Positions 38,340-41,800 of a stretch of DNA of 64,000 nucleotides are shown here, piece by piece. Positions within the stretch are counted from its first letter, which is position 1. Each line of letters starts with the position of its first letter. The position numbers and the translations under genes were made by a program. This DNA is from Lytechinus pictus (Eukaryota; Echinodermata; Echinoidea; Temnopleuroida; Toxopneustidae): the NCBI RefSeq assembly GCF_037042905.1, contig NC_087249.1:13393201-13457200 (forward strand), in the 5' to 3' direction. The notes under the pieces were generated by a model. The model was not told the DNA's origin, made no database searches, and saw only the letters and a list, made by a program, of their open reading frames with translations.

Positions 38340-41035
38340 GCGACGGCGGCGTCAACACCAAATCTTAACCTGAGGTTAAGTTTTTGAAATGACAGCATAA
38401 CTTAGAAAGTATATGGACCTAGTTCATGAAACTTGGCCATAAGGTTAATCAAGTATTACTGAACATCCTGCCTGAGTTTCATGTCACATGACCAAGGTCA
38501 AAGGTCATTTAGGGTCAATGAACTTAGACCATGTTGGGGGAATCAACATCAAAATCTTAACCTAAGGTTAAGTTTTTGAAATGTCATCATAACTTAGAAA
38601 ATATATGGACCTAGTTCATGAAACTTATACATAAGGTTAATCAAGTATCACTGAACATCCTGCATGAGTTTCACATCACATGACCAAGGTCAAAGGTCAT
38701 TTAGGGTCAATGAACTTTGGCCGAATTGGGGGTATCTGTTGAATTACCATCATAACTTTGAAAGTTTATGGATCTGATTCATGAAACTTGGACATAATAG
38801 TAATCAAGTATTACTGAACATCCTGTGCAAGTTACAGGTCACATGATCAAGGTCAAAGGTCATTTAGGGTCAATGAACTTTGGCCAAATTGGGGTATTTG
38901 TTGAATTACAGCCATAAATTTGAAAGTGTGTTGGTCTAGTTCATAAAACTTGGACATAATAGTAATCAAGTATCACTGAACATCCTGTGCGAGTTTCAGG
39001 TCACATGATCAAGTTCAAAGGTCATGTAAGGTCAAAGAACTTTGGCCACGTTGGGGGTATTTGTTGAATTGCCATCATATCTCTATAAGTGTATTGGTCT
39101 AGTTCATAAAACGTGGAAATAAGAGTAACCAAGTATCACTGAACATCTTGTGCGAGTTATAGTAGTTTTCAAAATCAGCACTGCTGCTATATTGAATCGC
39201 GTGATGCAGGTGAGACGGCCAGAGGCATTCCACTTGTTTAGATTCTTATTTAGTTTGAAGAAGCACATCCTAAGTTTTAGAATGATGTATATCTTGTCAA
39301 AATTGATCAACAACAACCTACAAATAAAGTACTTCATTGAATGAAGAAGAAACTGGTGAGAGCTTTAAAAAAAGAGAAAACAACGTTCAAGGTTCACTCA
39401 AGCATGAGATGTTCTCACTGTGCATTCTCGATTAAACTTCCAAGCAGTCACAAAAAAAATGGTCTCTTGTGTTGTCTGGAATGCCCCCCCCCCCCCTTGG
39501 CCCTAAATGTCTGTTTGACTCGCTCTACTGCAGCTGCCCACTCCTACAGAGACACTGTCCCAAAATCAAACACTTCTCTTCATCAATCTTCATATATGCC
39601 AAGGACGGCTCGGCTGTGGAATTCACTTCCTGCCAACACATTCCCTTTAGCTCCCAACATGGACATATTAAAAAAAGTGTTAATACACATTCAGTTAGCT
39701 TGATATAAAACCCTGTACTTTTAATTGAATTATGGTTTATTACATGGCAGTCATGGGCCACTCTTCATCATTTTATGATGGCAACATCAGGCCCAAAGAA
39801 CAATCTAAAAAAAAAAAAATTAAGTAACTCTTGTATTTAAATTTAAGAATTTATTTTTAATTCTAATTACATGTTGTATATGATCAGGGAAGTATTGCCG
39901 ACAATTTCATGATGCATTTATGCTTAGCATGATGTCAGATTTGATTGTTTCGTAAATCTTGATTTCTTTCTATTTCTTTACTGCAGTTAAGTGACATGAG
40001 TATCCGGTACATATCGGGTGTTTGCCACTACCTCCAGACTTTAGATTTCTCTGGTTGTATCAAAGTAAGCGATGATTCGATGCGTTTCCTTCGGAAAGGT
40101 TTAAAGAGACTTCGGTGCCTCATTATGCTGTACTGTAATCTCATCACAAAGTAAGTTCTGTTCTATACAGCCAAAATATTTCCAGATTTAAAGGGGAAGT
40201 TCACCCTGACAAAAAGTTTATTGCAAAAATAGCAGAAAAATCATATACTATTGCTGAAGGTTTGAGGAAAATCTGTCAAAGATTGAAAAAGCTTTAGAAT
40301 TTTGATGTGTTTATCTTTGTGACGTCATATAATGTGACCAGCTTTATTAACCATTTATTGTTTAGAAAAAAACAAATGTAATGTCATTTTCGTAATAAAT
40401 TGAAAAATGGGTTTTGTTTTCATTTTTGGATCAAAAATAGAAAATACAGGTATACTTGAATTGTATAGGTATTGGATGTTCCAAAGTTCAAATGAAATTC
40501 ATGTCATTTTCACCAGAGCACTGAAATATAAGCTGATATATACTGCTGATCAATCAGTTGTTGTGATCATAGCATTAAATGTGTCCAGCATAAAACGTGC
40601 AGATAACGATGAGCAGAAACATAACCCCGGAAATGTCCTTTGATAATAATGTGTAAACGTATACAGAGTATTTGATTTATGCAACTTTTAAAATTTTTGT
40701 GTTTCGACTTCACCTGTGACCACAGGCCAACCATCAACAAGCTGTCTGCCAAGATTGACAAGGTTGTTTGGAGCGACGACCCCATCCCCAATCACTTTGG
40801 GCCTGGCTTTGACTACCTCAACGCTCTCTCCCTCTGCAAAGCTGCCATGGAAAAGGAAAAAGAAGAAAACGAGGATAAAGAAGAGAGAAACAAAGAGGAG
40901 GAGGAAGAGAAAGACGGTGAAGATAAGACTTTGGTAGAGCCTAAATCAAGCGAGACCTTAGATAGCTCGTCCTCACATGAGATGAACAGAGCAACCGTCC
41001 TCCTCGCGCAAAACGATATTACGCCTGAAAGTTAG
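544..41035 (+). CDS. FBXL13: FBXL13/DRC6, F-box and leucine-rich-repeat protein of the nexin-dynein regulatory complex (19 coding exons)
   Basis: Spliced gene; coding segments are 544-618, 1939-2060, 2757-2853, 9209-9276, 10175-10329, 10769-10878, 11316-11417, 13305-13400, 26216-26241, 26640-26749, 27815-27968, 28790-28919, 30039-30258, 32686-32848, 35819-35938, 36654-36780, 37810-38028, 39987-40150 and 40726-41035. All junctions are GT/AG, phases agree, and the sum is 2568 nt (855 aa plus stop). The N-terminal ~210 residues are charged and helical; an F-box lies at about 225-272 (ISLLPRR then IFGYLDLVDISRCSRVCRSW). From ~285 to ~755 there are repeated cysteine-containing LRRs (LNLSECPGL, LSLAYCKRYSDKG, LDISHCLQLTD). 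The tail is Glu/Lys-rich. Order and motifs match vertebrate FBXL13 (DRC6), known as a subunit of the axonemal nexin-dynein regulatory complex in motile cilia; the tail is longer than I expect for the vertebrate protein. The start could also be Met4 or Met7. Family assignment is firm; exact start less so. Confidence 0.9.
641..832 (+). repeat. Dispersed repeat with GGGGCTGGGG head, copy 1
   Basis: Shares a head (ACACCGGGGCTGGGG), an internal CCCCATTCAT block and a tail (TTGCAGATTTTAGGCAGTAAG) with 61382-61562 and 62449-62672. It lies in FBXL13 intron 1. Class unknown. Confidence 0.55.
1580..1935. mobile_element. MITE with GTGGGTGTTTCAC terminal inverted repeats, at the exon 2 acceptor
   Basis: Left end GTGGGTGTTTCACGAAG and right end CTTTGTGAAACACCACC are inverted copies. 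Both ends also carry AAGTGTGACT-type subterminal repeats. It is flanked by CAG at 1577-1579 and at 1936-1938; the right CAG is the 3' splice site of FBXL13 exon 2. A second MITE (1671-1815) is nested inside. A relative with the same ends lies at 63690-63872. Confidence 0.75.
1671..1815. mobile_element. MITE with GGGCCTGTTGCAG ends nested in the 1580-1935 MITE
   Basis: Left arm GGGCCTGTTGCAGAAAGAG matches the inverse of the right arm CTCTTTCTGCAACGGGTCC; the arms continue as GTTGC..AACGCAA. CAG flanks both sides (1668-1670 and 1816-1818). It is nonautonomous, 145 bp, with almost no unpaired centre. Confidence 0.7.
1939..2060 (+). CDS. FBXL13: FBXL13 coding exon 2
   Basis: Residues 26-66 (ALLTGLAVVCPEDPYQYL and following). 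It opens directly after the AG that closes a MITE insertion (1580-1935) and ends in phase 2 at a GTAACT donor. The CPEDPYQ(Y/F)I element is typical of the DRC6 N-terminal docking-type region. Confidence 0.88.
2119..2400 (+). repeat. GGGGAAGTTCACCCTGAC repeat, two tandem partial units
   Basis: The head AAAGGGGAAGTTCACCC is followed by TTGGTTTTAATAACAGCAG and GATGATAGTTTGATGAAAAT. The same string recurs ~120 bp later (AAGGGGGGATTCACC). Related heads occur at 10355 and 40190. Confidence 0.5.
2757..2853 (+). CDS. FBXL13: FBXL13 coding exon 3
   Basis: Residues 66-98 (WDSLVPDELKPKKKIFG to DEENLH). TTTTTTCAG acceptor, GTGAGT donor. Phases fit exons 2 and 4. Confidence 0.85.
3212..3780. mobile_element. 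TTAA-flanked foldback MITE, AGGTCAAGTCCACCCC family, copy 1
   Basis: TTAA at 3212-3215 then AGGTCAAGTCCACCCC; the right end reads GGGGTGGACTTGTCCT then TTAA at 3777-3780. Internal arms also pair (ATCAAAATCGGATG against the inverse near 3690). No transposase frame. A second copy lies at 12094-12703. Confidence 0.75.
4360..5911. mobile_element. Foldback element made of CCAGTTGG satellite, with CCCAGGACCAAAATCCA termini
   Basis: The outer ends are inverted copies: CCCAGGACCAAAATCCAATT at 4360 and the inverse TTTTGGTCCTGGG ending at 5911. Inside, 4380-5175 is a tandem array of ~31 bp units (TAACTGGAACCAGTTGGG plus TAACTGGAAATCC) and 5570-5900 a shorter array of GTTTCAACTGG/CCAGTTG strings. A unique spacer of ~390 bp (5180-5565) separates the arrays. 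The repeated FNWNQLKPV-type frames here are not genes. Confidence 0.75.
5981..6139. mobile_element. Short MITE with GGGCCCCGTTGCATAAA termini
   Basis: Left GGGCCCCGTTGCATAAAATT and right TTTTATGAAACGGGGCCC form an inverted pair; ACCATTATGG/CCATTGGATGG strings lie inside. A right half of the same family occurs at 59120-59152. Confidence 0.7.
6660..7090. mobile_element. MITE with CTAAAAC..TTTAGTGGAAAC termini
   Basis: The left end (TAAAACTATTTTAGTGGAAA) is the inverse of the right end (TTTCCACTAAACTGGTTTTAG). Subterminal AGTGGAAACT and AATCTTCCA strings are also inverted. No coding frame. Confidence 0.6.
7726..8260 (+). repeat. GTCTCACC/165-bp-unit element, degraded copy
   Basis: Contains AGGTCTCATGATAAATGTC, AAAGGTCATTAGCC and GGGTTAATGAACTTTGACCA of the ~165 bp unit. 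It ends with ACTACTGCTATTTTGAATTG and GTAATGCAGATGAGACAGCC, the diverged 3' terminus of the family seen at 32995, 38256 and 41801. Confidence 0.6.
8634..9155. mobile_element. TA-flanked MITE (Tc1/mariner-type ends)
   Basis: Left end GAGTGCATTCCAGAAAAAAA and right end TTTTTTCTGGGACGCACTG are inverted copies next to TA dinucleotides. Internal arms pair as well (TTTCATTTGAAGCCCATC against GATGGGCTTCAAATGAAA). Confidence 0.65.
9209..9276 (+). CDS. FBXL13: FBXL13 coding exon 4
   Basis: Residues 99-121 (PHPELYQKAYQCYNNRLVTM). Flanked by a TTGTAG acceptor and GTAAGT donor; the 6.4 kb intron before it is filled with repeats. Confidence 0.85.
10175..10329 (+). CDS. FBXL13: FBXL13 coding exon 5
   Basis: Residues 121-173, rich in Arg, Lys and Trp (AWFKYHLRKKAKREW, then FKIWSDWHHFRMQRQE). 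It looks like the IQ/helical tryptophan-spaced segment in the N-terminal half of FBXL13. Ends phase 1 at GTAAGT. Confidence 0.88.
10769..10878 (+). CDS. FBXL13: FBXL13 coding exon 6
   Basis: Residues 173-209 (AFNIIQHAYNVSLSRLVFEA, then WHNVMQESRRTKEYFE), continuing the charged helical region. TTCTTGCAG acceptor, GTATGC donor. Confidence 0.88.
11316..11417 (+). CDS. FBXL13: FBXL13 coding exon 7
   Basis: Residues 210-243. An acidic linker is followed by ISLLPRRVAIK, the first helix of the F-box. Donor GTAATC, phase 0. Confidence 0.87.
11578..12978 (+). repeat. GTCTCACC/165-bp-unit element, copy lacking its 5' end and split by a MITE
   Basis: Tandem units with CACATGACCA, TCAAAGGTCATTTAG and TCAATGAACTT. 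It resumes after the MITE at 12094-12703 and ends with CAGCACTGCTGCTATATCGA, TAATGCAGGCGAGAC and CACTTGTT. The GTCTCACC start is missing. Confidence 0.6.
12094..12703. mobile_element. TTAA-type foldback MITE, AGG(T/A)CAAGT(C/T)CACCC family, copy 2
   Basis: Starts ATAA then AGGACAAGTTCACCC and ends GGGGTGGACTTGACCT then TTAA. It is homologous to 3212-3780 (TTTCATCAAAATCGG, CACAAAACAGTTATATGCA). It lies inside the 165-bp-unit element, so it is younger than that copy. Confidence 0.72.
13305..13400 (+). CDS. FBXL13: FBXL13 coding exon 8 (F-box)
   Basis: Residues 244-275, the bulk of the F-box: IFGYLDLVDISRCSRVCRSW then K, M, I, T and an NTSLW motif. F-boxes bind SKP1. Ends phase 0 at GTGAGT before a 12.8 kb intron. 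Confidence 0.9.
13434..14048. mobile_element. MITE with GGGTGATTTCAAGT termini and GTTGGTGTT internal repeats
   Basis: Left GGGTGATTTCAAGTTCGGTG and right CACCGTACTTGAAACACCC are an inverted pair with ATT on both sides. Inverted copies of the terminus also lie inside (near 13782-13797 and 13969), suggesting a compound or nested insertion. Confidence 0.6.
14105..17118. repeat. Possible large nonautonomous DNA element in FBXL13 intron 8
   Basis: TATTGTTATATTGCCC with CACGTACGTGCA and CTTAATG..CGCCAT near 14108-14185 has an inverted, diverged counterpart at about 16990-17115 (GTATAACTGTTA, GCACGTACGTGC, ATGGCGGAAC). Between them are homopolymer G runs (14660-14695, 15200-15310) and no convincing coding frame. 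The boundaries are weak. Confidence 0.3.
17400..18472 (-). pseudogene. Decayed Penelope-like retroelement (reverse transcriptase fragment)
   Basis: On the minus strand, broken frames give EAERQLSNN (~18440-18470), an LPKIHKP-like region, ADVTSLYTNIPHNEG (~18065-18110), the catalytic YIDDIFFLWNGS (~17830-17870) and FLDVSLTSHNNQIQTELYKK followed by HPKHCLKSIPYSQALR (~17585-17740). TSLYTNIP and (Y/F)xDDIFFLW are hallmarks of Penelope-like reverse transcriptases. Several stops and frameshifts make it inactive. The gypsy element at 18473 interrupts its 5' side; a SIFVVKKNI string on the minus strand after 25030 may be the continuation. Confidence 0.75.
18473..18742 (-). repeat. Candidate 3' LTR of the gypsy element
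   Basis: The + strand reads TGTAACATAC..TTCAATATCA, so both strands begin TG and end CA, and the minus strand is preceded by the A/G run at 18743-18760. Length 270 bp. The inner border is inferred only from the TG/CA rule and the polypurine tract, because the other LTR is too short to align. Confidence 0.5.
18743..18760 (-). other. Polypurine tract of the gypsy element
   Basis: The minus strand reads AAAAAAAAAGGAAAC, ending next to the proposed 3' LTR start. This is the usual position of the plus-strand primer in LTR retrotransposons. Confidence 0.5.
19236..23327 (-). CDS. Gag-Pol polyprotein of a Ty3/gypsy retrotransposon (1363 aa, one open frame)
   Basis: A single uninterrupted frame starting MATPSGYIG. 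Gag occupies about 1-200. Two CCHC zinc knuckles lie at 226-239 and 246-259, an aspartic protease region at ~310-400 (IDTQAD at 329-334), reverse transcriptase at ~475-660 (FSKLDLSHAY, with the catalytic position reading NQDD at 608-611), RNase H at ~750-880 (first Asp in MSCDASSYG), the integrase HHCC zinc domain at ~970-1012, and the integrase core D1040, D1094, E1130 with 35 residues between the last two. No stops or frameshifts were seen, which suggests recent insertion. The domain order PR-RT-RH-IN and the protein's appearance fit the Ty3/gypsy group (K02A2.6-like entries in animal proteomes). Two motif departures (DTQ for DTG, NQDD for YxDD) raise the question of activity. No envelope frame is present. 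Confidence 0.92.
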   Translation of the reverse strand: MATPSGYIGRLGSFEKAREPFTSYVERMELFFMANNIVETSQNAEFVKERKKAILLTEIGTEIYVTLANLLAPSKPKDATFDDIIDKLKNHFDPKPLEIAESYKFGTRNQKQGETVGEFIIALKNLSLHCNYGSFLNRALRDRFVCGLADEQIQNKLLNTQDLDFDKACQIALSMEMASINARELRSVHNAGSVNSQKSYTRKAKPTSRGGKPKPSNAESKKHGNCYRCNSRNHPPQECPIKGSQCFKCEMKGHIAKACKSNRGKTSVPSKGKSRRTGGNAEVHALDETDDLEKSMQHNSNLYCVYATDSINKFETEVVINKKSLTMRIDTQADCSIMSKDTYERNFSDVPLRPNSLELRTYSGQQLDLCGEFECEVTYEGNKLLLPMMVTSYTNRPTLMGKNWLTKLKLDWNNVFHVESSKLQSLLRQYSGMFEDSYEGISGVEAHVRIKENSTPVYCRPRPVPYALKEEVEKELRNLEKNKVIVKTDYSDWATPIVVVPKADGGVRLCGDYKTTVNRAVDDECYPLPTSQDLYAELGGTKVFSKLDLSHAYAQLNLDQQSQQYLTINTHMGLYSYTKLPYGIKSSPKIFQATMDKILQGIPHCLCNQDDVLIATTTVDENLDVLAQVLKRLNDHNVKLKRSKCAFVEGEVVYLGLKVSSQGLQPVKEKIEPIINAPKPKNVTELRSFLGMVQFYSRFLPDLASVLAPLHKLLQKEQKWEWSKAQQEAYVKCKRMLTSDALLVHYDNRRELKMSCDASSYGVGAVISHVMDTGATKPIAFASRTLTKSERNYAQIEKEALGIIFGIKKFHQYLLGRNFTLITDHKPLLHLLGPKSSIPTMAASRVQRWAILLSQYDYNIEYLSSKENAVADALSRLPHEDSEDGTEGSIYVTDVVDSNFPVTATEIAAETQKDSVLKQVYEQTLYGWSETEPMNDELKPYHSRRFELSCDQGCVKWGHRVIIPKSLRHKLLDELHSQHSGVVAMKAVARGFMFWPGIDKEIEQISSRCSVCQNVRSKPPRVPLETWRWPARPFQRVHVDFCEFDSEHFLVLIDSHSKWIEVIHMGTNTTTEKTMNELRSIFACHGLPEQLVSDNGPQFRSAAFQTFMKQNGIRHILVPTYHPASNGAAERTVRVVKEALKKQVFDGSSKFSMKRRLANFLLKYSTTPQSTTGFTPAELLMKRRLRTRLSLILPDLSQKVENKQSSQKRYFKGSRRYRSFDVGENVCILAPPHKEGKWELGEVVTVCGSRRYLVDISGRVRSVHVDHMLKASDNQYNQECLPESSDHADLDDSFDLISLPDSAQSRQLNSEVGLEKSPVKSTSGPSTDVQPGAIPGVTQKLSPHPPRRSHRLRKPIDRLIYSK
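23422..24872. mobile_element. TTAA-flanked inverted-repeat element inside the gypsy leader
   Basis: TTAA at 23422-23425 then AGTTGAATTAAGAAG; the right end is CTTCTTAATTCAACT then TTAA at 24869-24872. A second inverted pair lies inside: GTGTGACGTCACCGGGGGG at ~23617 and its inverse at ~24662. TTAA duplication is the signature of piggyBac-type transposition. No transposase frame is visible, so it is nonautonomous. Confidence 0.72.
24984..25001 (-). other. Candidate primer binding site of the gypsy element
   Basis: The minus strand reads TGGCAACGAGGATGCTCA, three bases after the ..GTTACA end of the 5' LTR remnant. TGG at this position would pair with the CCA end of a tRNA. The tRNA identity was not determined. 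Confidence 0.55.
25005..25025 (-). repeat. 21-bp remnant of the gypsy 5' LTR
   Basis: Identical over 21 bp to 18473-18493, bordered by the primer-binding-site side and by the GCTTC target duplication. It starts TG and ends CA, so it is a complete-looking but extremely short LTR end. Confidence 0.6.
26216..26241 (+). CDS. FBXL13: FBXL13 coding exon 9 (26-nt microexon)
   Basis: Encodes VDLSKTKNI across the junction (residues 276-284), matching the ID/VDLS..KN segment that follows the F-box in FBXL proteins. CACAG acceptor and GTAAGT donor. Skipping it would shift the frame, since 26 is not a multiple of 3. Confidence 0.8.
26640..26749 (+). CDS. FBXL13: FBXL13 coding exon 10
   Basis: Residues 284-321 (VTDNVVTSLLQHYRPYVVHL, then NIKGCKMLTKPSFKAIG), the first LRR. 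Ends phase 1 at GTAAGC. Confidence 0.88.
27051..27225. repeat. Long hairpin in FBXL13 intron 10
   Basis: Arms of ~75 bp (ACAAATAGCGAATATTCGTA .. GGTGAAAGAAAG .. CTCTATTCAAC) pair with the inverse GTTGAATAGAG .. CTTTCTTTCACC .. TATTCGCTATTTGTA around a ~15-base loop near 27131-27145. Likely a small foldback MITE; no mature RNA can be inferred. Confidence 0.6.
27285..27520 (-). mobile_element. tRNA-derived SINE, copy 1 (reverse)
   Basis: Read on the minus strand, the head has an A-box-like TAGTGGTTTTGA, a good B box GGTTCGATTAC, then the family body AGCAAGAAATTTACCCACAA, TGTGCTGCACTCAACCC and GGTGAATGGGTACC, ending near an AATAATAATAG tail. Homologous to 28468-28755 and 37465-37685. Confidence 0.7.
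27815..27968 (+). CDS. FBXL13: FBXL13 coding exon 11
   Basis: Residues 321-372; LRRs with LQDLNLSECPGLNDDTMKYV and LLYLNVSFTNITDATLRLL. Cysteine-containing LRR spacing is clear. GCAG acceptor, GTAAAT donor. Confidence 0.9.
28468..28755 (+). mobile_element. tRNA-derived SINE, copy 2
   Basis: Head GTTGTGGCACAGTGGATTAT, body CAGCAAGAAATTGATCCACA, ATGTGCTGCACTCAACCCAG and GTGAGGTAAATGGGCACC. It carries an extra region (AAGCCTGGGTTATGCTGC) not seen in the shorter copies. Lies just before FBXL13 exon 12. Confidence 0.65.
28790..28919 (+). CDS. FBXL13: FBXL13 coding exon 12
   Basis: Residues 372-415; LRRs LQYLSLAYCKRYSDKGLQYL and LVYLDMSGCPQ. The LAYC.R.(S/T)DKGLQYL string is strongly FBXL13-like. 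Phase 0 GTATGT donor. Confidence 0.9.
29281..29652 (+). repeat. Repeat block shared, inverted, with the hAT-like element
   Basis: ATGAGGTAAATATCAGACAA, GGAGCTCTGG, GTGATTTTC and CATTCTTACGAATTTAGACT recur in opposite orientation at 31640-31985 (GATTTATTGTCTGATATTTA and others). It is probably a fragment of the same family without visible termini. Confidence 0.5.
30039..30258 (+). CDS. FBXL13: FBXL13 coding exon 13
   Basis: Residues 416-489 (VTVNGYKNISGGCPKLQHLI, then NDCFTLRDDMI and ISFLYTPNITDGALKAF). Acceptor TTAG, donor GTGAGT, phase 1. Confidence 0.9.
30799..30982 (+). repeat. 40-bp minisatellite, left part
   Basis: Units of 38-40 bp, each with TGTATGTAA(T/G)ACTAGCACCT then TACATCTCTACATATTAAAG; four full units plus a partial one. 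The array resumes in diverged form at 32531-32680 after an insertion. Confidence 0.75.
30983..32530. mobile_element. hAT-like nonautonomous element inserted in the minisatellite
   Basis: Ends CATCCCTTGAAATAAGC and GCTTATTTCAAGGCTTG are imperfect inverted repeats starting CA. ACCTTACC (8 bp) flanks both sides at 30975-30982 and 32531-32538. An 8-bp duplication with CA-starting ends fits the hAT superfamily. No transposase frame is present. Confidence 0.65.
32531..32680 (+). repeat. 40-bp minisatellite, right part
   Basis: Diverged units (GTATTAAAGTGTATATAGGA, CATATTATAAGAAATGTATA, GGACCAGCACCTTTCCTC) continue the array broken at 30982. Confidence 0.5.
32686..32848 (+). CDS. FBXL13: FBXL13 coding exon 14
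   Basis: Residues 489-543 (GNCKITDASFKQLGKYC, LRHIYVSDCPRITDAALKSL, INVLNVADCIR): two LRRs. TTTCAG acceptor, GTAGGA donor. Confidence 0.9.
32995..33791 (+). repeat. GTCTCACC/165-bp-unit element, complete copy with about four units
   Basis: Starts GTCTCACCTGCATAGC, then GAGTGAGACTATAGGCGCCG and a (GGC/GAC)n stretch. About four ~165 bp units follow (CACATGACCAAGGTCAAAGG in each). It ends CAGCACTGCTGCTATATTGA, GTGATGCAGGTGAGAC, then CACTTGTT. The first and last ~16 bases are inverted repeats. Confidence 0.75.
34091..34317. mobile_element. Mariner-type MITE (227 bp)
   Basis: CAGTGGTGCTCAAAATTTAG at the left end pairs with the inverse CTAACTTTTGAGCACTACTG at the right; TA flanks both sides (34089-34090, 34318-34319). 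The termini are like those of Tc1/mariner MITEs. Confidence 0.8.
34558..35748. mobile_element. MITE with GGCCAGTATTCTGAAGTC termini, carrying a nested MITE
   Basis: Left GGCCAGTATTCTGAAGTCTG and right GACTTCAGAATATGGGCC are inverted. Its right portion is interrupted by the 34783-35726 element. It lies in FBXL13 intron 14, ending ~70 bp before exon 15. Confidence 0.65.
34783..35726. mobile_element. TTAA-flanked MITE, GGACGTTCCACAG family
   Basis: TTAA then GGACGTTCCACAGTTAAAG at the left; CTGTGGAACGTCC then TTAA at the right. It also holds an internal repetition of AAAATCCATG(C/T)CATTTT(T/C)ACC. Nested in 34558-35748. Confidence 0.72.
35819..35938 (+). CDS. FBXL13: FBXL13 coding exon 15
   Basis: Residues 543-583 (RISDNGVRNLVEGPSGPKLR then EMNLTNCVRVTDVSIMKI). 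The GPxxxKLRE(M/L)NLxNCVR string is conserved in FBXL13. GTAAAT donor. Confidence 0.9.
36654..36780 (+). CDS. FBXL13: FBXL13 coding exon 16
   Basis: Residues 583-625 (CYSLVYGSFCFSEHITDAGA, then LSSLDISGCNITDT). The frame is fixed by both neighbours. The GTATGT donor lies 37 bp before a MITE (36817-37180). Confidence 0.87.
36817..37180. mobile_element. MITE with GGCCCGAATTCA termini
   Basis: Left GGCCCGAATTCACAAAGGTG and right CACCTTTTTGAATTCGGGCC are inverted, with TTT on both sides. Inside is a perfect hairpin, CAAAACAGTGGACTCATGAA-type, near 36965-37000. Confidence 0.7.
37465..37685 (+). mobile_element. tRNA-derived SINE, copy 3
   Basis: Head GCTGTGGTCTTGTGGTTACG, B-box-like GGGATTGATACCC, then TTCAGCAAGAAATTTATCC, TGCTGCACCCAACCCAGG and an AATAATGATAATAA tail. 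Lies in FBXL13 intron 16. Confidence 0.72.
37810..38028 (+). CDS. FBXL13: FBXL13 coding exon 17
   Basis: Residues 626-698 with three LRRs (LRDVVLSECHQITDLGIQKF, LDRLDISHCLQLTDQAIKNL, LSFLNIAGCGQ). Phase 0 at both ends. Confidence 0.92.
38256..39240 (+). repeat. GTCTCACC/165-bp-unit element, complete copy with about five units
   Basis: Very close to 32995-33791 throughout, with the same 5' end, GGC/GAC-rich stretch (longer here) and 3' end. It contains one extra ~165 bp unit (around 38800-38960). Lies in FBXL13 intron 17. Confidence 0.75.
39490..39820 (+). mobile_element. 3' end of a non-LTR retrotransposon (LINE) with A-rich tail
   Basis: The frame ending at 39703 contains RTARLWNSLPANTFPLAPNM then a short basic end, a string typical of the C-terminus of LINE reverse transcriptase proteins. 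It is followed by a short 3' region and an A run at ~39808-39820. Heavily 5'-truncated; directly after the 38256-39240 repeat. Confidence 0.65.
39987..40150 (+). CDS. FBXL13: FBXL13 coding exon 18
   Basis: Residues 699-753 (LSDMSIRYISGVCHYLQTLD, FSGCIKVSDDSMRFLRKG, LRCLIMLYCNLITK): the last LRRs. CTGCAG acceptor, GTAAGT donor. Confidence 0.9.
40190..40640 (+). repeat. GGGGAAGTTCACCCTGAC repeat, long copy
   Basis: TTTAAAGGGGAAGTTCACCC, then GCAGAAAAATCATATACTAT and GAAGGTTTGAGGAAAATCTG, matching the units at 2119-2400. The right end is not clear; GTCCTTTGAT near 40637 may be a remnant terminus. Confidence 0.45.
40726..41035 (+). CDS. FBXL13: FBXL13 coding exon 19 and stop
   Basis: Residues 753-855. 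Contains PTINKLSAKIDKVVWSDDP and HFGPGFDYL, a (W/R)(F/S)(G/D)-type tail like that after the last LRR of FBXL13, then a low-complexity Glu/Lys tail (about residues 792-825) and a Ser-rich end. TAG stop at 41033-41035. The Glu/Lys stretch is a likely coiled-coil or disordered tail. Confidence 0.88.
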
Positions 41036-41098
41036 CTGGGTGTAACAGGCTTGTGTCCTCACATTGGGTCATCGCGTCGGGTCGAGAAAAGCCCCTCT

Positions 41099-41262
41099 CC
41101 TAGATTCCAGAAAGGTCGGGTCCAGTTTGCCTGACGATTTGTGAAATTTAACAGTGAAATATACAAATGTTCAGGTCAAATTCTCTTGACACCTTGTGAA
41201 AATTATAAGTGAAGTATACAAAGGGTTGGGCAATCTGGATCCAACCTTTCTGGAATTTAGGG
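41099..41262. mobile_element. MITE in the FBXL13 3' flank
   Basis: Left CTAGATTCCAGAAAGGTCGG and right CCAACCTTTCTGGAATTTAG are inverted; GGTCCAG/CTGGATCC and GTGAAATATACAAA strings lie inside. Begins 64 bp after the stop codon, so it probably lies in the 3' UTR. Confidence 0.65.
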
Positions 41263-41800
41263 AGCCCATTCTCTAATGGTCGGGGTATATGATTGTCCGA
41301 TCAGACGCAATAATCCAATGTGATGGTACACGCCGGTGTAACATGATCACATGTCTTTCTTACAAAAATTTTATTCCGTCCATTTTCTCTTTCAAATTAT
41401 ATTCTATGTGTAATTGCCAGCATTCCTGTATTACCAACGTGTAACCCAAGTAAGACTCTGGTATTTTGGAGGCTGGAAAGAGTATGGGGGGCCTAATTAA
41501 AGGGCACCCCAAAAGAAAAAATGAAGATTAAGAAGCATGCCAACAATGACATAATCTACAACATTGTATATTTGATTGTTCCCAAAGTCTATGGTTGGAA
41601 ATTTAAGCATTATGTCTGTTTCCTTTCTATTTATGTAAATCAAGATTTTATTTATTAAAAAGTGTGTTCTCTGTATCATTTTGTTTATTTCCAACATGCC
41701 TACAATAACTTTGTTTTTAAACAGCTTGATGTCAATGATTTATCTGGTCTTAATCTTGATAAATCAAGAATTGTAGTATGTTTTCTTTCTTTTCATTTTT